Both the position numbers and the translations under genes were made by a program. Positions 1 to 7,678 of a stretch of 64,000 nt of DNA are shown in pieces (within the stretch, counting starts at the first letter, position 1; the number at the start of each line of letters is the position of its first letter). The notes under the pieces are model-generated. The model ran no database searches, had not been told where the DNA came from, and saw only the letters and a list, made by a program, of their open reading frames with translations. Source of the DNA: Blastopirellula sediminis (GTDB lineage Bacteria; Planctomycetota; Planctomycetia; Pirellulales; Pirellulaceae); assembly GCF_020966755.1 (NCBI RefSeq), contig NZ_JAJKFT010000004.1:930001-994000 (forward strand), read 5' to 3'.

Positions 1-246
1 GGACTGCGACTCGCAAAAGAGTTGAACGGCGCGCTCTACGTCCGGCAGTTTCGGATTCAGTTCAAACTTGCTGAACCAGGTTGTCGAGCGCTTCGCGAAA
101 CTGGGCTGCAGCGCCGCTTCGGCGCCAGAGGAAACGAAGGCGGTCTCGTCAATGACGACGAAGGGACGTTCCGAATTCAGGTTCGCTAGGATCGATTCGA
201 CTTCGCGGATCGATCCGTCGTACAGATAAGTCGTAGGTTGTCGCAT
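1..246 (-). CDS. Iron-containing alcohol dehydrogenase family protein, N-terminal part (runs off window)
   Basis: The minus strand is open from an ATG at 246 to the left edge, giving 82 codons without a stop. The translation begins MRQPTTYLYDGSI, has a strand-like RPFVVIDETAF segment and then SKFELNPKLPDVERA. That layout (short N-terminal region, VV-type beta strand, then F-x-x-NPxLxDVxxA) matches the Rossmann half of iron-type alcohol dehydrogenases. The NPKLPDV wording is most like the phosphonoacetaldehyde-reductase branch, but the metal-binding C-terminal half is outside the window. The family call is fairly safe; the substrate is a guess. It lies 55 bp downstream of the PhoD-like gene on the same strand and could be co-transcribed with it. 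Confidence 0.55.
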   Translation of the reverse strand, partial: MRQPTTYLYDGSIREVESILANLNSERPFVVIDETAFVSSGAEAALQPSFAKRSTTWFSKFELNPKLPDVERAVQLFCESQS

Positions 247-301
247 CGAGCGGTCGTCGTTTTGCAGAGCGAAAAGCGAAAGCGGAAAAGGTACGCGGCG
301 A

Positions 302-1597
302 TTAAGCGGGGCGAAGTTGCGTTTCGTCGAGCTTCAGGTCCCACATTTTGCGATCGTCGCGTTGAACCCACTCGGCATGGAGCGTCGCTGGAGTGCGGGT
401 CATATCCGCTTCCAGGCGAAGCCACACGTGCGGGATCGCGGCGCCTTTGATGAGATCAGGATGAGCAACGTTCAGGCTGGGGATCGTTCGATCGTGGATC
501 GGGGAAACGATGAACTGATGGATCGGATAGCCTGCCTGACCTGTCGTTTTATATCGTAACAATCGGCTGCAGTGAATATCTCCGCCGATCAAAACGACGC
601 CGGTGATTCGCTGCTGGCCGATAAAATCGAACAGGGCGTCCCGCTCGTAGGTGTACGTGCCCCAGTCATCCGACTCGGTGTTTTCCTTGTCGTCCCAGAT
701 CATGCCGCAGGCGATGACCTTAAATGGCGCCGTCGAGCTGGCTAATCCTTCCTTGAGCCATTCCCACTGCCGTTTGCCAAGGAGCGTCGGCTTTTCCGGA
801 TCGACCGGCGACGGTTCGGTCCGCGAAAACCAGCGGGTGTCGAGCAGGAAGACTTCCATCCCCCCGTAGCGGAACTTGGTATAGATCCCTTCGTCGTCGT
901 GACCAAACGCTTCGTTGGCGTGATACTCGACGAACGCGCGACGGGTATTCTCTTTTCCTGGGACGCGGCCATCGGTGTCGTTGCCAGCGAAATCATGATC
1001 GTCCCAGGTCGCCCAGACAGGCGTATGCCGAATCAGCGCGGCTAGCTCCGGCACCTGCAGGAACGTTCGTTGTTTGGTGCGCGCCGTTTCGAGCTTGGTC
1101 GAGTCGATGTAGGGAGTGTCGCCGAGGAGCACCAAGCCTTGGGCGCCGCGTTCTTCCATCTGCGACCACAACGACGACGGTTTCATGTCGGCACACGAGC
1201 CGAACGCCAGACAAGTCTGTTCACGGCGATCGGCAGGGGGCGCGGTAATCAAGTAGCACTCGTCGGGCGATGCGGCGGCGCCTTCGATTGCGTATTGATA
1301 ACGCGTGGCCGGCTTCAGGTTTTCGACCTGCCAAGTCAGGCAGAGATCGTTGTCGAGCGTCGCTTCGGCATCGATCGACTGCGATTTTCCCTCTCCCTGC
1401 GCTTCGCGAATCTGCAGCCGGTATTTGCCGGGTGCCGCCGGGCGATACCAGACTTTAGCGGTCGTCTCGGAGACATGTCCGACCATCGGACCAACCGTAT
1501 CGCCGGAGGTGGGAGCCGCGGCAATGGCCGTAGCGGCGAGCGTGCCGCTGGCCAGCGTGGCGGTGAAGGTACGGCGGTTAAGGAGATGATCGGTCAT
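302..1597 (-). CDS. PhoD-like metallophosphatase / alkaline phosphatase D family protein
   Basis: The 431-residue product starts with a Tat-like signal (NRRTF followed by an Ala/Thr-rich stretch to about residue 30), so it is probably exported folded. An N-terminal Fn3-like domain (about 35-120) precedes the catalytic domain. Visible metal-binding motifs are FGSCAD, GDTPYID, the [12 protein letters not shown] block typical of PhoD, DTRWF, and GGDIHCSR near residue 340. PhoD enzymes are calcium/iron phosphodiesterases and phosphomonoesterases acting outside the cytoplasm. The length suits the shorter planctomycete PhoD-like proteins. Natural substrate is unknown. The upstream region has no clear Shine-Dalgarno sequence, which is common in this phylum. 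Confidence 0.85.
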   Translation of the reverse strand: MTDHLLNRRTFTATLASGTLAATAIAAAPTSGDTVGPMVGHVSETTAKVWYRPAAPGKYRLQIREAQGEGKSQSIDAEATLDNDLCLTWQVENLKPATRYQYAIEGAAASPDECYLITAPPADRREQTCLAFGSCADMKPSSLWSQMEERGAQGLVLLGDTPYIDSTKLETARTKQRTFLQVPELAALIRHTPVWATWDDHDFAGNDTDGRVPGKENTRRAFVEYHANEAFGHDDEGIYTKFRYGGMEVFLLDTRWFSRTEPSPVDPEKPTLLGKRQWEWLKEGLASSTAPFKVIACGMIWDDKENTESDDWGTYTYERDALFDFIGQQRITGVVLIGGDIHCSRLLRYKTTGQAGYPIHQFIVSPIHDRTIPSLNVAHPDLIKGAAIPHVWLRLEADMTRTPATLHAEWVQRDDRKMWDLKLDETQLRPA

Positions 1598-1906
1598 AGG
1601 AGAGAGACGTTCTGTTTTGGGTAGGTGCGTGCCGGCCAGTCGTGTCGGCGCGCAGGCAATACGTTGGTTTACGGCAGTTGCACGACTTCGTGCCCCAGGT
1701 CCTCGCCAGATCGTGATGTGAAGTTTTGGTGAACAGCTTGACGCGCGACCGTCACGCCAGGGATAAATGGTTTACGAAAGTTGACTTGTAATCAACAAAG
1801 AATAGATTAACCAAGTGTGAAGTTTTCGTCCAGCTTTTCATTTTGCGAAAAGTTGACCTGGGGCCTCGATGTCCCCGAGTCGCCAGCGCGGGGGAGTGAG
1901 AATAAA
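1598..1906. other. Intergenic region between divergent PhoD-like and MFS genes
   Basis: About 300 bp between the divergent genes. Apart from the promoter-like block at 1780-1808 I see no gene, RNA or clear repeat. An ATG at 1817 would extend the MFS protein by 30 residues, but that extension is polar and unlike the family. Confidence 0.4.
1780..1808 (+). promoter_or_regulatory. Putative promoter with inverted repeat upstream of the MFS gene
   Basis: TTGACT at 1781-1786 and TAGATT at 1803-1808 are separated by 16 bp, an acceptable sigma-70 arrangement. The -35 element lies within an inverted repeat, GTTGA at 1780-1784 and TCAAC at 1792-1796. A second GTTGACC occurs about 70 bp downstream. The adjacent XRE/cupin regulator is a plausible ligand for the repeat. 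This is inference from position only. Confidence 0.35.
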
Positions 1907-3265
1907 GTGAAGAGTCGCCCGTCCGATCCCGCTTCGCAGATCTCAGCCGCCGAAGAGACGTTGCTCGACCATCGCCGTAACGATACTGAAATCGCCTCCT
2001 CTGTCTCGTCGGAGATCGACGAGCGGAACCCACGATTTCGTCGATATCAATGGCGCGTCTTGCTGGCGACCATGTTTTGCTATCTCTTCTTTTACACCGG
2101 CCGGCAAACCTTCGGCTTCGCGATTCCCGGGATATCCGAAGAGCTCAAGATCACGAAAGAGACGCTCGGTTGGGCGAGCGCCGCACTGCTGTGGGCCTAT
2201 GCCGTCGGGCAGTTCATCAACGGCGGGCTGGGCGATCGGTTTGGGGGACGGCGGATGATGAGCCTGGGGGCGATTCTGTCGTGCGGGCTCAACTGGATCG
2301 TCAGTTTCGGTACCAACGCGACCGAGTTGATCGTGCCTTGGGCGGCAAACGGTTACGCACAGTCGATGGGCTGGGCGCCGGGAAGTCGCGTTTTGTCGAA
2401 CTGGTGGGGACATTCCGAACGGGGGAAAGCGTATGGCGCGTACGTCTTCGCCGCGGGAATGTCTTCGGTCCTGGCGTTCGCGACTTCGATGTTGATCCTC
2501 GAATGGAACCTCAACTGGCGATGGATCTTCCGGTTGCCGGTCCTGTTGTTGTTGGTCGGAGGCGTCAGCTACTACTGGCTCGTGCGAGACAAACCGGAAG
2601 AGCTTGGCTTTACGCCCCAGCGCGACGAGGAGCTTCCCAGCGATCAGGAATCTTCGCCGCAAGAGGAAACAGGCTTCGCAGCGCTGGTTCGCCGATATCG
2701 AAACGTCTTTTCGTGCATGCCGTTTTTGGTGGCGGCGGTTGCGATTGGATTTCAGAGCATGGCCCGCTACGGACTGTTGATCTGGGTGCCGGTTCATTTT
2801 CTCGGTGAAGACTGGAAAAACTCCGATACGAAGTGGATCAGCATCGCGCTGCCGATCGGCATGGCGCTCGGCGCGATGGCGAGCGGATGGATTTCGGACG
2901 TCTGGCTGAAAGGGAACCGCTCGCGGGTGATCTTTTTGTTTATGTCGGCGGCTGCTGCTTGCTCTGTGGCAATGTTCCTGCTGCCGAAGCATCATCCCTT
3001 GGGGATTCCGATTCTGTTTTTGACCGGCTTTTTCGCCTATGGTCCGCAATCGGCGTTTTGGGCGCTCTGCCCCGATTTGCTCGGAAGAAAGAACGCCGGG
3101 ACCGGAACCGGCGTGCTGAATAGTTTCGCTTATGGGTTCGCCGGCTTTGGCGAGCCGCTGATCGGCTATTTGATTGACTCGAGCGGGAACACGTCGATCA
3201 TTTTTGCGGTGGTCGCGAGCGCTTGCATCGCCGGAGCGTTGTTGTCGCTGGGGATTCGCAAGTAG
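1907..3265 (+). CDS. MFS transporter of the organophosphate:phosphate antiporter (OPA, GlpT/UhpT-like) type
   Basis: About 452 residues from a GTG at 1907, chosen because a GGGGGAG-rich ribosome-binding site lies 8-12 bases upstream. The protein has a polar N-terminus of about 45 residues, then roughly 12 hydrophobic segments. Family signatures include FFYTGRQTFGFAIPG in TM1, the GDRFGGRR loop between TM2 and TM3, and GYAQSMGWAPGSRVLSNWW, matching the OPA signature in which GlpT and UhpT have a similar QGMGWPP block. A central hydrophilic loop of about 40 residues rich in Glu and Gln divides the two halves. OPA proteins exchange sugar phosphates or glycerol-3-phosphate for phosphate; UhpC-like sensors are also in the family. 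It ends 7 bp from the convergent XRE/cupin gene. Confidence 0.8.
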   Translation: MKSRPSDPASQISAAEETLLDHRRNDTEIASSVSSEIDERNPRFRRYQWRVLLATMFCYLFFYTGRQTFGFAIPGISEELKITKETLGWASAALLWAYAVGQFINGGLGDRFGGRRMMSLGAILSCGLNWIVSFGTNATELIVPWAANGYAQSMGWAPGSRVLSNWWGHSERGKAYGAYVFAAGMSSVLAFATSMLILEWNLNWRWIFRLPVLLLLVGGVSYYWLVRDKPEELGFTPQRDEELPSDQESSPQEETGFAALVRRYRNVFSCMPFLVAAVAIGFQSMARYGLLIWVPVHFLGEDWKNSDTKWISIALPIGMALGAMASGWISDVWLKGNRSRVIFLFMSAAAACSVAMFLLPKHHPLGIPILFLTGFFAYGPQSAFWALCPDLLGRKNAGTGTGVLNSFAYGFAGFGEPLIGYLIDSSGNTSIIFAVVASACIAGALLSLGIRK

Positions 3266-3272
3266 GCGAACG

Positions 3273-3836
3273 CTATTCGTTCGGCGATTGGAAGACGCAG
3301 AGAACAACGGCGGGGCGTTTGCTTGAATTGATCAGACGGTGGGGAATTCGAGCGTCGAAATAAAGGCAATCGCCCGAGTCGAGCTTATGCTTTTCGCCGT
3401 CGTATTCGAATTCGACCGACCCGCTTTGGACCATCAAGAACTCTTCGCCCAGATGTCCGAGCGCTTCTTCCCGCGCGACGCCGGGGGGCATCGTGATCAG
3501 AAAGGGATCCATCGATCGTGATTTGCGGCGATGAGCGAGCGACTCATAAACCGAAGTATTGGTCGTCGACTTATCTCGTTCGACCACCTTGCGCTCGTTC
3601 TTGCGAATGATCGCCAGCGACGGCTTGTCGTCGAGCCCTTCGACCAGTTTCGAAAGGGGAACGTTCAACGCTTGGGCGATTTGGGCGAGCGCCGGGAGCG
3701 AAGGAGTGACCCGGAAGTTCTCGACCTTCGAGAGCCAACTGCGGGTCAAACCGGTGCGCGACGCAACTTCTTCCAGCGTAAGTCGCTGGTCGATGCGATG
3801 AGAGCGAATGCGTTCGGCGAGTTCGACGAGATTCAT
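3273..3836 (-). CDS. XRE-family transcriptional regulator with C-terminal cupin sensor domain
   Basis: The 187-residue protein has an N-terminal helix-turn-helix of the HTH_3 type (residues about 8-62: [22 protein letters not shown] followed by [15 protein letters not shown]) and a C-terminal cupin_2 barrel (about 110-183, with [24 protein letters not shown] split by a typical turn and FDARIPHRL). This is the common one-component HTH-cupin layout, in which the cupin senses a small ligand. It is convergent with and almost touching the OPA-type transporter gene, a likely target. The 3' ends do not overlap. Confidence 0.88.
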   Translation of the reverse strand: MNLVELAERIRSHRIDQRLTLEEVASRTGLTRSWLSKVENFRVTPSLPALAQIAQALNVPLSKLVEGLDDKPSLAIIRKNERKVVERDKSTTNTSVYESLAHRRKSRSMDPFLITMPPGVAREEALGHLGEEFLMVQSGSVEFEYDGEKHKLDSGDCLYFDARIPHRLINSSKRPAVVLCVFQSPNE

Positions 3837-3894
3837 GGCAAGATTATAGCCAGCGGAATCAGCCGCACAACAAGCGCAAAACGGCTAGCCAAGC

Positions 3895-3926
3895 AAAAAA
3901 TGAGGCCACCGATCGGGCCTTTTTTG
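3895..3926 (-). terminator. Rho-independent terminator, mainly for the YfiR-like gene
   Basis: An AGGCC/GGCCT stem around CGATCGGT is flanked by A6 on one side and T6 on the other, so it can act in both directions. It lies 34 bp past the stop codon of the minus-strand gene ending at 3960. Confidence 0.55.
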
Positions 3927-3959
3927 ATCACTGGCGGAATGAAAATGCAGGGAGACCGA

Positions 3960-4517
3960 CTAGTCGCCCACCTTCTTGCCGATCGTCATGACCTTGTCGT
4001 CAATTTCGAGGTTACGCGCCCGCGCGGCGGTTGGATTGACCTCGACGGCGAGCGTTCCGGCGTCATCCATGAAGAAACCGATCGCGGCGCCGCAGGCCGT
4101 GACGTTGGCGCCTTCGCCGACGATCAAGATCGGCTGGCCGGCGGTCGCTTTCGCTGCTGCGGCGACAGCCTCTCGCTTCGCACCAGGCAGGTAAAGGAGA
4201 TGAGCGCCGTGGAAACTGTGCATGTCGCCGATTCGCTCCAGCACAATCTTGCGTTGTTGAATCGACTTCTTCTCGACCACCTTGTCGAGCAGTCCGCCCA
4301 GGTCATCCGCGCCGACGATCACAACCTTGTAGGGCGAATGTTCGTCCGTGTGCGTTTCGGGCGGCCAGGTCGAACCGCGCAGCAACGAATAGATGTAGGC
4401 GGTCTTCACTTTCGCTTCGACCGACTGCGCGAAGACTTGCTGAGGAAAACTGACGCTGACGATTCCGGCGATCGCGAGGATCAGCCGGCGAGTCGCAACT
4501 GGGAGGAAACGGTTCAT
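3960..4517 (-). CDS. YfiR-like (DUF4154) periplasmic protein
   Basis: About 185 residues from the ATG at 4517. A longer open frame exists upstream, but the signal peptide (MNRFLPVATRRLILAIAG, cleaved near QVFAQ) starts here. The mature N-terminus VEAKVKTAYIYSLLRGSTWP matches the DUF4154/YfiR pattern of an aromatic- and Lys-rich helix followed by W-P. Later parts include a Rossmann-like VVIVGADDLGGLL strand-turn and PILIVGEG. In Pseudomonas, YfiR represses a membrane diguanylate cyclase, but no such partner is adjacent here, so the role is open. Upstream 4518-4786 shows no gene. Confidence 0.72.
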   Translation of the reverse strand: MNRFLPVATRRLILAIAGIVSVSFPQQVFAQSVEAKVKTAYIYSLLRGSTWPPETHTDEHSPYKVVIVGADDLGGLLDKVVEKKSIQQRKIVLERIGDMHSFHGAHLLYLPGAKREAVAAAAKATAGQPILIVGEGANVTACGAAIGFFMDDAGTLAVEVNPTAARARNLEIDDKVMTIGKKVGD

Positions 4518-4786
4518 CGTATGGCAGTGGAAGAGGGAAGCGGAAGGTTGGGCGGTGGAGGGGAGCCCGCCTGAGGACGCTTCGAAAAGGTAGCTTTCAG
4601 CGCTTGCGTGGCAATCGGCGATCGGGAGAATGGCCGAGCAAACGAGAGAAGCTGCGACATTCCGCACCGAAAGCGTCGCCAGCTAGACGGGCTGTTCAGC
4701 TCGCGATTGTTGTGTAGGTCTCTATGGGGGGCAGGGCGTTGCGCGGAAATAGACGTGGCGACGTCGCCGCCTCCTCCCCGTCTCTA

Positions 4787-5017
4787 CTAGTCGCAGCACG
4801 ACTGACGAAAGACGCCGCGCAGTTGGAGCTCGATTTGCAGGTCGCTCACTTCCTTCTCGAGCGCCGCCTGACGTGCGCGACAGGCCTGCAGTTCTTCCAG
4901 CAGCAGCTGAATCGCTTCCGCCGCCGGCCCGTCTGAGAGATTCGACTGAAGTTCGGCCAGACGTTCGCAACGCGCGGCGGACAACTGAGCGGGACTGGGG
5001 CAAGAATCGGCGGACAT
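4787..5017 (-). CDS. Small coiled-coil protein of unknown function
   Basis: A 76-residue product from ATG 5017 (a TTG three codons upstream is possible). The middle, from about residue 25 to 65, is a heptad-like helix rich in Leu, Glu, Ala and Gln (AIQLLLEELQACRARQ, then LEKEVSDLQIELQL), followed by a short tail ending SCCD. It has five cysteines, four outside the helix. I do not recognise a family. The codon pattern fits the neighbouring genes, so it is probably real, but it could be spurious. Confidence 0.45.
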   Translation of the reverse strand: MSADSCPSPAQLSAARCERLAELQSNLSDGPAAEAIQLLLEELQACRARQAALEKEVSDLQIELQLRGVFRQSCCD

Positions 5018-5187
5018 GTCGAACAACTTGGTTGAGTGAGCGTGGCTTAATTCCTCTAGTCAACATAAGCCGCCGCCAGCGCCGCGGCAAGCGGAAGGCG
5101 TGTCGCCTATCGGTCGAGGACCGTATGCAGGAACTGCTGTGTGCGGGCTTCTTGCGATACAGGCGGAAGCGGAAGCGCCGACCAGAA

Positions 5188-5211
5188 GCACGTCGCGCGA
5201 TTGCGACGTGC
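5188..5211. repeat. Perfect 9-bp stem-loop
   Basis: GCACGTCGC at 5188-5196 pairs with GCGACGTGC at 5203-5211 across a 6-base loop, 44 bp past the stop of the minus-strand gene ending at 5255. There is no T-run, so it may be an mRNA 3' stabiliser rather than a terminator. Confidence 0.4.
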
Positions 5212-5254
5212 ATGATGGGGGGAGACTTAACGGCGCCCTGGAAGAAGAAGTCGC

Positions 5255-5881
5255 TTAGTTCAGCGAGAACCGGGCGGTCCGATCATGAGCGACGACTTCT
5301 TGCGACACCTTCGGCGCTTCGTCGGTCAACGCAAAGTCGAAGACGTTGGAGCCCGGTTCGATCACGGCGATCAAACCCGAGGTCGGGCCGTCTCCGTAAT
5401 GTTCCGGCAGCAAGTCGATGACATGCATCGAGCGGAAGTCATGGTGACCGTGCCAACGTCGGCGATCACGGCGCGTCTCGTCGCCATGTTCGGCCCAATC
5501 ATCGCCGCGAACGGCGATCTCGTGGTCGCGATCAATTCGGTCGTTGCAGCGATCGCCCCAACCGTTGCCGTGATCAGCCCAGTCGCCCCCTTCATTGACT
5601 CGTTTGACGATCGTGACGGCGTACTTGCCGATCGGCAGCGCCTGGTCCATCCGCGAGTAAAGTCGGTAGCGTCCTTCGTTGTCGGTCTGGCCGTACAACG
5701 ATTCGGACATGCCGCGGCACTTGAAAGTAATGAACGCGTTCGAAACCGGCTCACCGCGGTACGTCACAATTCCTTCAACCGTGGCGGGTTCGGGCTCGGC
5801 GCTGGCCGCGTGAAGGCGGAGAAGGACCAAAAGCCCCCCCAGAAGCAGCGCACCAGCAAACGTAGAAGCATGTCGAAGCAT
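5255..5881 (-). CDS. Secreted protein with carboxypeptidase-regulatory-like beta-sandwich domain
   Basis: About 208 residues from ATG 5881, where the signal peptide MLRHASTFAGALLLGGLL begins. After it comes VEGIVTYRGEPVSNAFITF and TDNEGRYRLYS, the pattern of a CarboxypepD_reg-like fold that planctomycetes use in many small extracytoplasmic proteins. The second half contains an unusual stretch of about 60 residues rich in His, Asp, Arg and Trp (HGHHDF, DRDHEIAVRGDDW), which may bind metal or be a disordered linker. It stands alone; function is unknown. Confidence 0.6.
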   Translation of the reverse strand: MLRHASTFAGALLLGGLLVLLRLHAASAEPEPATVEGIVTYRGEPVSNAFITFKCRGMSESLYGQTDNEGRYRLYSRMDQALPIGKYAVTIVKRVNEGGDWADHGNGWGDRCNDRIDRDHEIAVRGDDWAEHGDETRRDRRRWHGHHDFRSMHVIDLLPEHYGDGPTSGLIAVIEPGSNVFDFALTDEAPKVSQEVVAHDRTARFSLN

Positions 5882-6166
5882 ATCGTCTCTTTCCTGTTCC
5901 AAGAGGGTTTAACGACATCACCTATATAAACAATTCCCGCCAAAAAAGTTTCGCAATTGTTAACCCAACATTCGAAAAGAACTCGAAATGCCCGATTACT
6001 GCGGGAAATACGATCCAGACGATGAGCTGCCAATCGTTCGCGTTGTAAACGAATCGAAAGCGCGTTAGGGTGACGCTGGCACTTTTTAAAGCCGCCGTTG
6101 CGGCCGGCAATGGTAAACATCAGGCCAAACGTTCCGATCAGACAGGAAAGTGATCCACTTCAAGCG

Positions 6167-6688
6167 ATGACAGAGTCTTCCCCCCAGGCGGAAAACGAAA
6201 GGGAGTCCCCTCGTTTGCGTCGTCCTGAAAAACAGGACGCTCAGTCGTTGTGGAAATTGGTGTGCGCGGACGAAACGCTCGATAGAAATTCCTGTTATCT
6301 CTATTTGCTCCAGACTACCGAGTTTTCCGACTCGTGCGTCGTCGCGGAACTCGGCGGCGAAATCGTCGGTTGTGCGACCGGTTTCCGCCCTCCGAAACGC
6401 CCCCGATCGTTGTTCGTCTGGCAGATTCTCGTTGCGCCGAACGCGCGCGGCAAAAAGCTGGCCAAGCGGATGTTGTCGTACCTGGTGCGGCATGGGGGTG
6501 GGGTACAGTTCGTCGAGGCGACCATCACCCCATCCAATGCGGCGTCGCGAGGTTTGTTCGCCTCGTTGGCGTCCCAACTGGGAGCGGCGATTGAATACTC
6601 GCCCTGCTTTGAGGCCTCTGACTTTGGCGCTTCCGGCCATGAAGCGGAAGAGCTGGTTCGGGTGGGCCCCATCTCGCCGAAAGAATGA
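6167..6688 (+). CDS. ectA: L-2,4-diaminobutyrate N-acetyltransferase
   Basis: The 173-residue protein is a GNAT-fold acetyltransferase with the ectoine-specific wording LRRPEKQDAQSLWKLV, NSCYLYLLQTTEFSDSCVVAE and GCATGFRPPKRP seen in EctA. The acetyl-CoA motif is WQILVAPNARGKKLAKRML, about residues 78-96. EctA acetylates L-2,4-diaminobutyrate to N-gamma-acetyl-diaminobutyrate, the second step of ectoine synthesis in the cytoplasm. ATG 6167 was chosen because homology begins just after it; ATG 6110 and TTG 6098 lie upstream in frame. The gene opens an ectA-ectB(remnant)-ectC locus; the missing ectB step is described in the next entry. Confidence 0.88.
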   Translation: MTESSPQAENERESPRLRRPEKQDAQSLWKLVCADETLDRNSCYLYLLQTTEFSDSCVVAELGGEIVGCATGFRPPKRPRSLFVWQILVAPNARGKKLAKRMLSYLVRHGGGVQFVEATITPSNAASRGLFASLASQLGAAIEYSPCFEASDFGASGHEAEELVRVGPISPKE

Positions 6689-6774
6689 ATCGGTTTCGGC
6701 ACCGGTAAGCCACGCCGAGGGGCGGCTACTGGTTGTCCCGTCGTCTCGGGGAGGATGCCGTTCCTAGCGGCTAG

Positions 6775-6990
6775 GCCATATCCCGTGCGGCGATAAGTCG
6801 CGTTATGATTACCCAAACGGCCGGCCCCAACGATGAGGTGGTCAAGACGCTGCCGCCGCTAACTATCGCCGAAGATGCGCTCGACAAGGGGCTGAATATT
6901 CTGGCCGATTCAGTGCGCGAAGTATTGGGAACTCCCAAGCGTAAGCCGGCCCAAACGATGGCGACCGCCGACTGGGCGAGTCCGTCGTAA
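6775..6990 (+). pseudogene. ectB: Remnant of diaminobutyrate-2-oxoglutarate transaminase (ectB), C-terminal end only
   Basis: From 6775 the frame reads AISRAAISRVMITQTAG and then PNDEVVKTLPPLTI and LDKGLNILADSV, ending at TAA 6990. This aligns with the last 55 or so residues of EctB, where the family has xxAFExGLIIETSG, a short turn, VVKxLxPLTI and LxEGLDIL. The homology runs upstream past the first ATG (6805) to an in-frame TAG at 6772-6774. Only about 85 bp remain between that stop and the end of ectA, so about 350 residues of the usual 420 are gone, including the PLP lysine. A possible frame-shifted trace of the preceding segment (GRLLVVPSSRG) lies around 6718-6755. A 61-residue peptide could still be translated but cannot be a transaminase. 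Confidence 0.8.
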
Positions 6991-7053
6991 TTTCTTTCCA
7001 TTTCACTACTGCGCGCTCCTGATCGGGGCGCGTTTTCGAGGAGTAAGCGCACT

Positions 7054-7440
7054 TTGATTATCAAGAAGTTGAGTGATGTCGTTGGAACGGAAGCCGAAGT
7101 CGTATCGGAAAACTGGATCAGCCGCCGCTTGTTGCTGAAGAAGGACAAGATGGGGTTCTCACTGCACGACACCATCATCAAGGCCGGAACCACCACCAAG
7201 ATCCACTACCAGAACCACCTGGAAGCGGTTTATTGCATCGAAGGCAAGGGGAAGGTGGAGTTGGTCGATTCGGGCGAAGTCTTTGAAATCGAAGCCGGTA
7301 CCGTTTACGCCCTCGATCAGCACGACAAGCACCTCCTCTCGGCTGAAGTCGACATGCGTCTGGTCTGCGTCTTCAATCCGCCGATCGCGGGAACCGAAAA
7401 GCACGATGAAAACGGCGTCTTTCCGGCATGCCTGGACTAG
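7054..7440 (+). CDS. ectC: L-ectoine synthase
   Basis: The 128-residue cupin closely matches EctC. It begins MIIKKLSDVVGTEAEV from a TTG at 7054, with GAGGAG about 10 bases upstream. The metal-binding residues known for ectoine synthase fall at the usual positions: Glu57 (HLEAVY), Tyr85 (AGTVYAL) and His93 (QHDKHLL). The end has VFNPPIAGTEKHDENGVFP. EctC cyclises N-gamma-acetyl-diaminobutyrate to ectoine by dehydration. The gene appears intact, so selection may still act on it even though ectB next to it is destroyed. No ectD, ectR or aspartokinase gene follows. Confidence 0.93.
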   Translation: MIIKKLSDVVGTEAEVVSENWISRRLLLKKDKMGFSLHDTIIKAGTTTKIHYQNHLEAVYCIEGKGKVELVDSGEVFEIEAGTVYALDQHDKHLLSAEVDMRLVCVFNPPIAGTEKHDENGVFPACLD

Positions 7441-7678
7441 CGATCGCCACAGAAAAGAGTCGTCGCTTGAAGTGACGTGCGTGTCGATCGAACCGACATT
7501 CAAGCGAACGACGCAGGGGTGAATCGCCGCGTGAGTTGCCGTTTTTCCGGCATTTCGACGCGGGAGGCGAATCTTGTCGCACCGGCACAGCATGTGCTTT
7601 TAGATCGGCCCATACTGGCCTGCGCCTACTCGTACCGGATCGCGTCGGCGCGCGATCCGGTCGAGTTGGCCGCTATTC

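Noticed and set aside
1943-3307. 454-codon open frame antisense to the OPA transporter
   Set aside because: Arg/Pro/Asp-rich translation without domains; it is the shadow of a GC-biased real gene that has family motifs.
6805-6990. Independent 61-residue small gene
   Set aside because: Homology to EctB continues upstream of the ATG and the peptide equals the EctB C-terminus, so a remnant is the better call.
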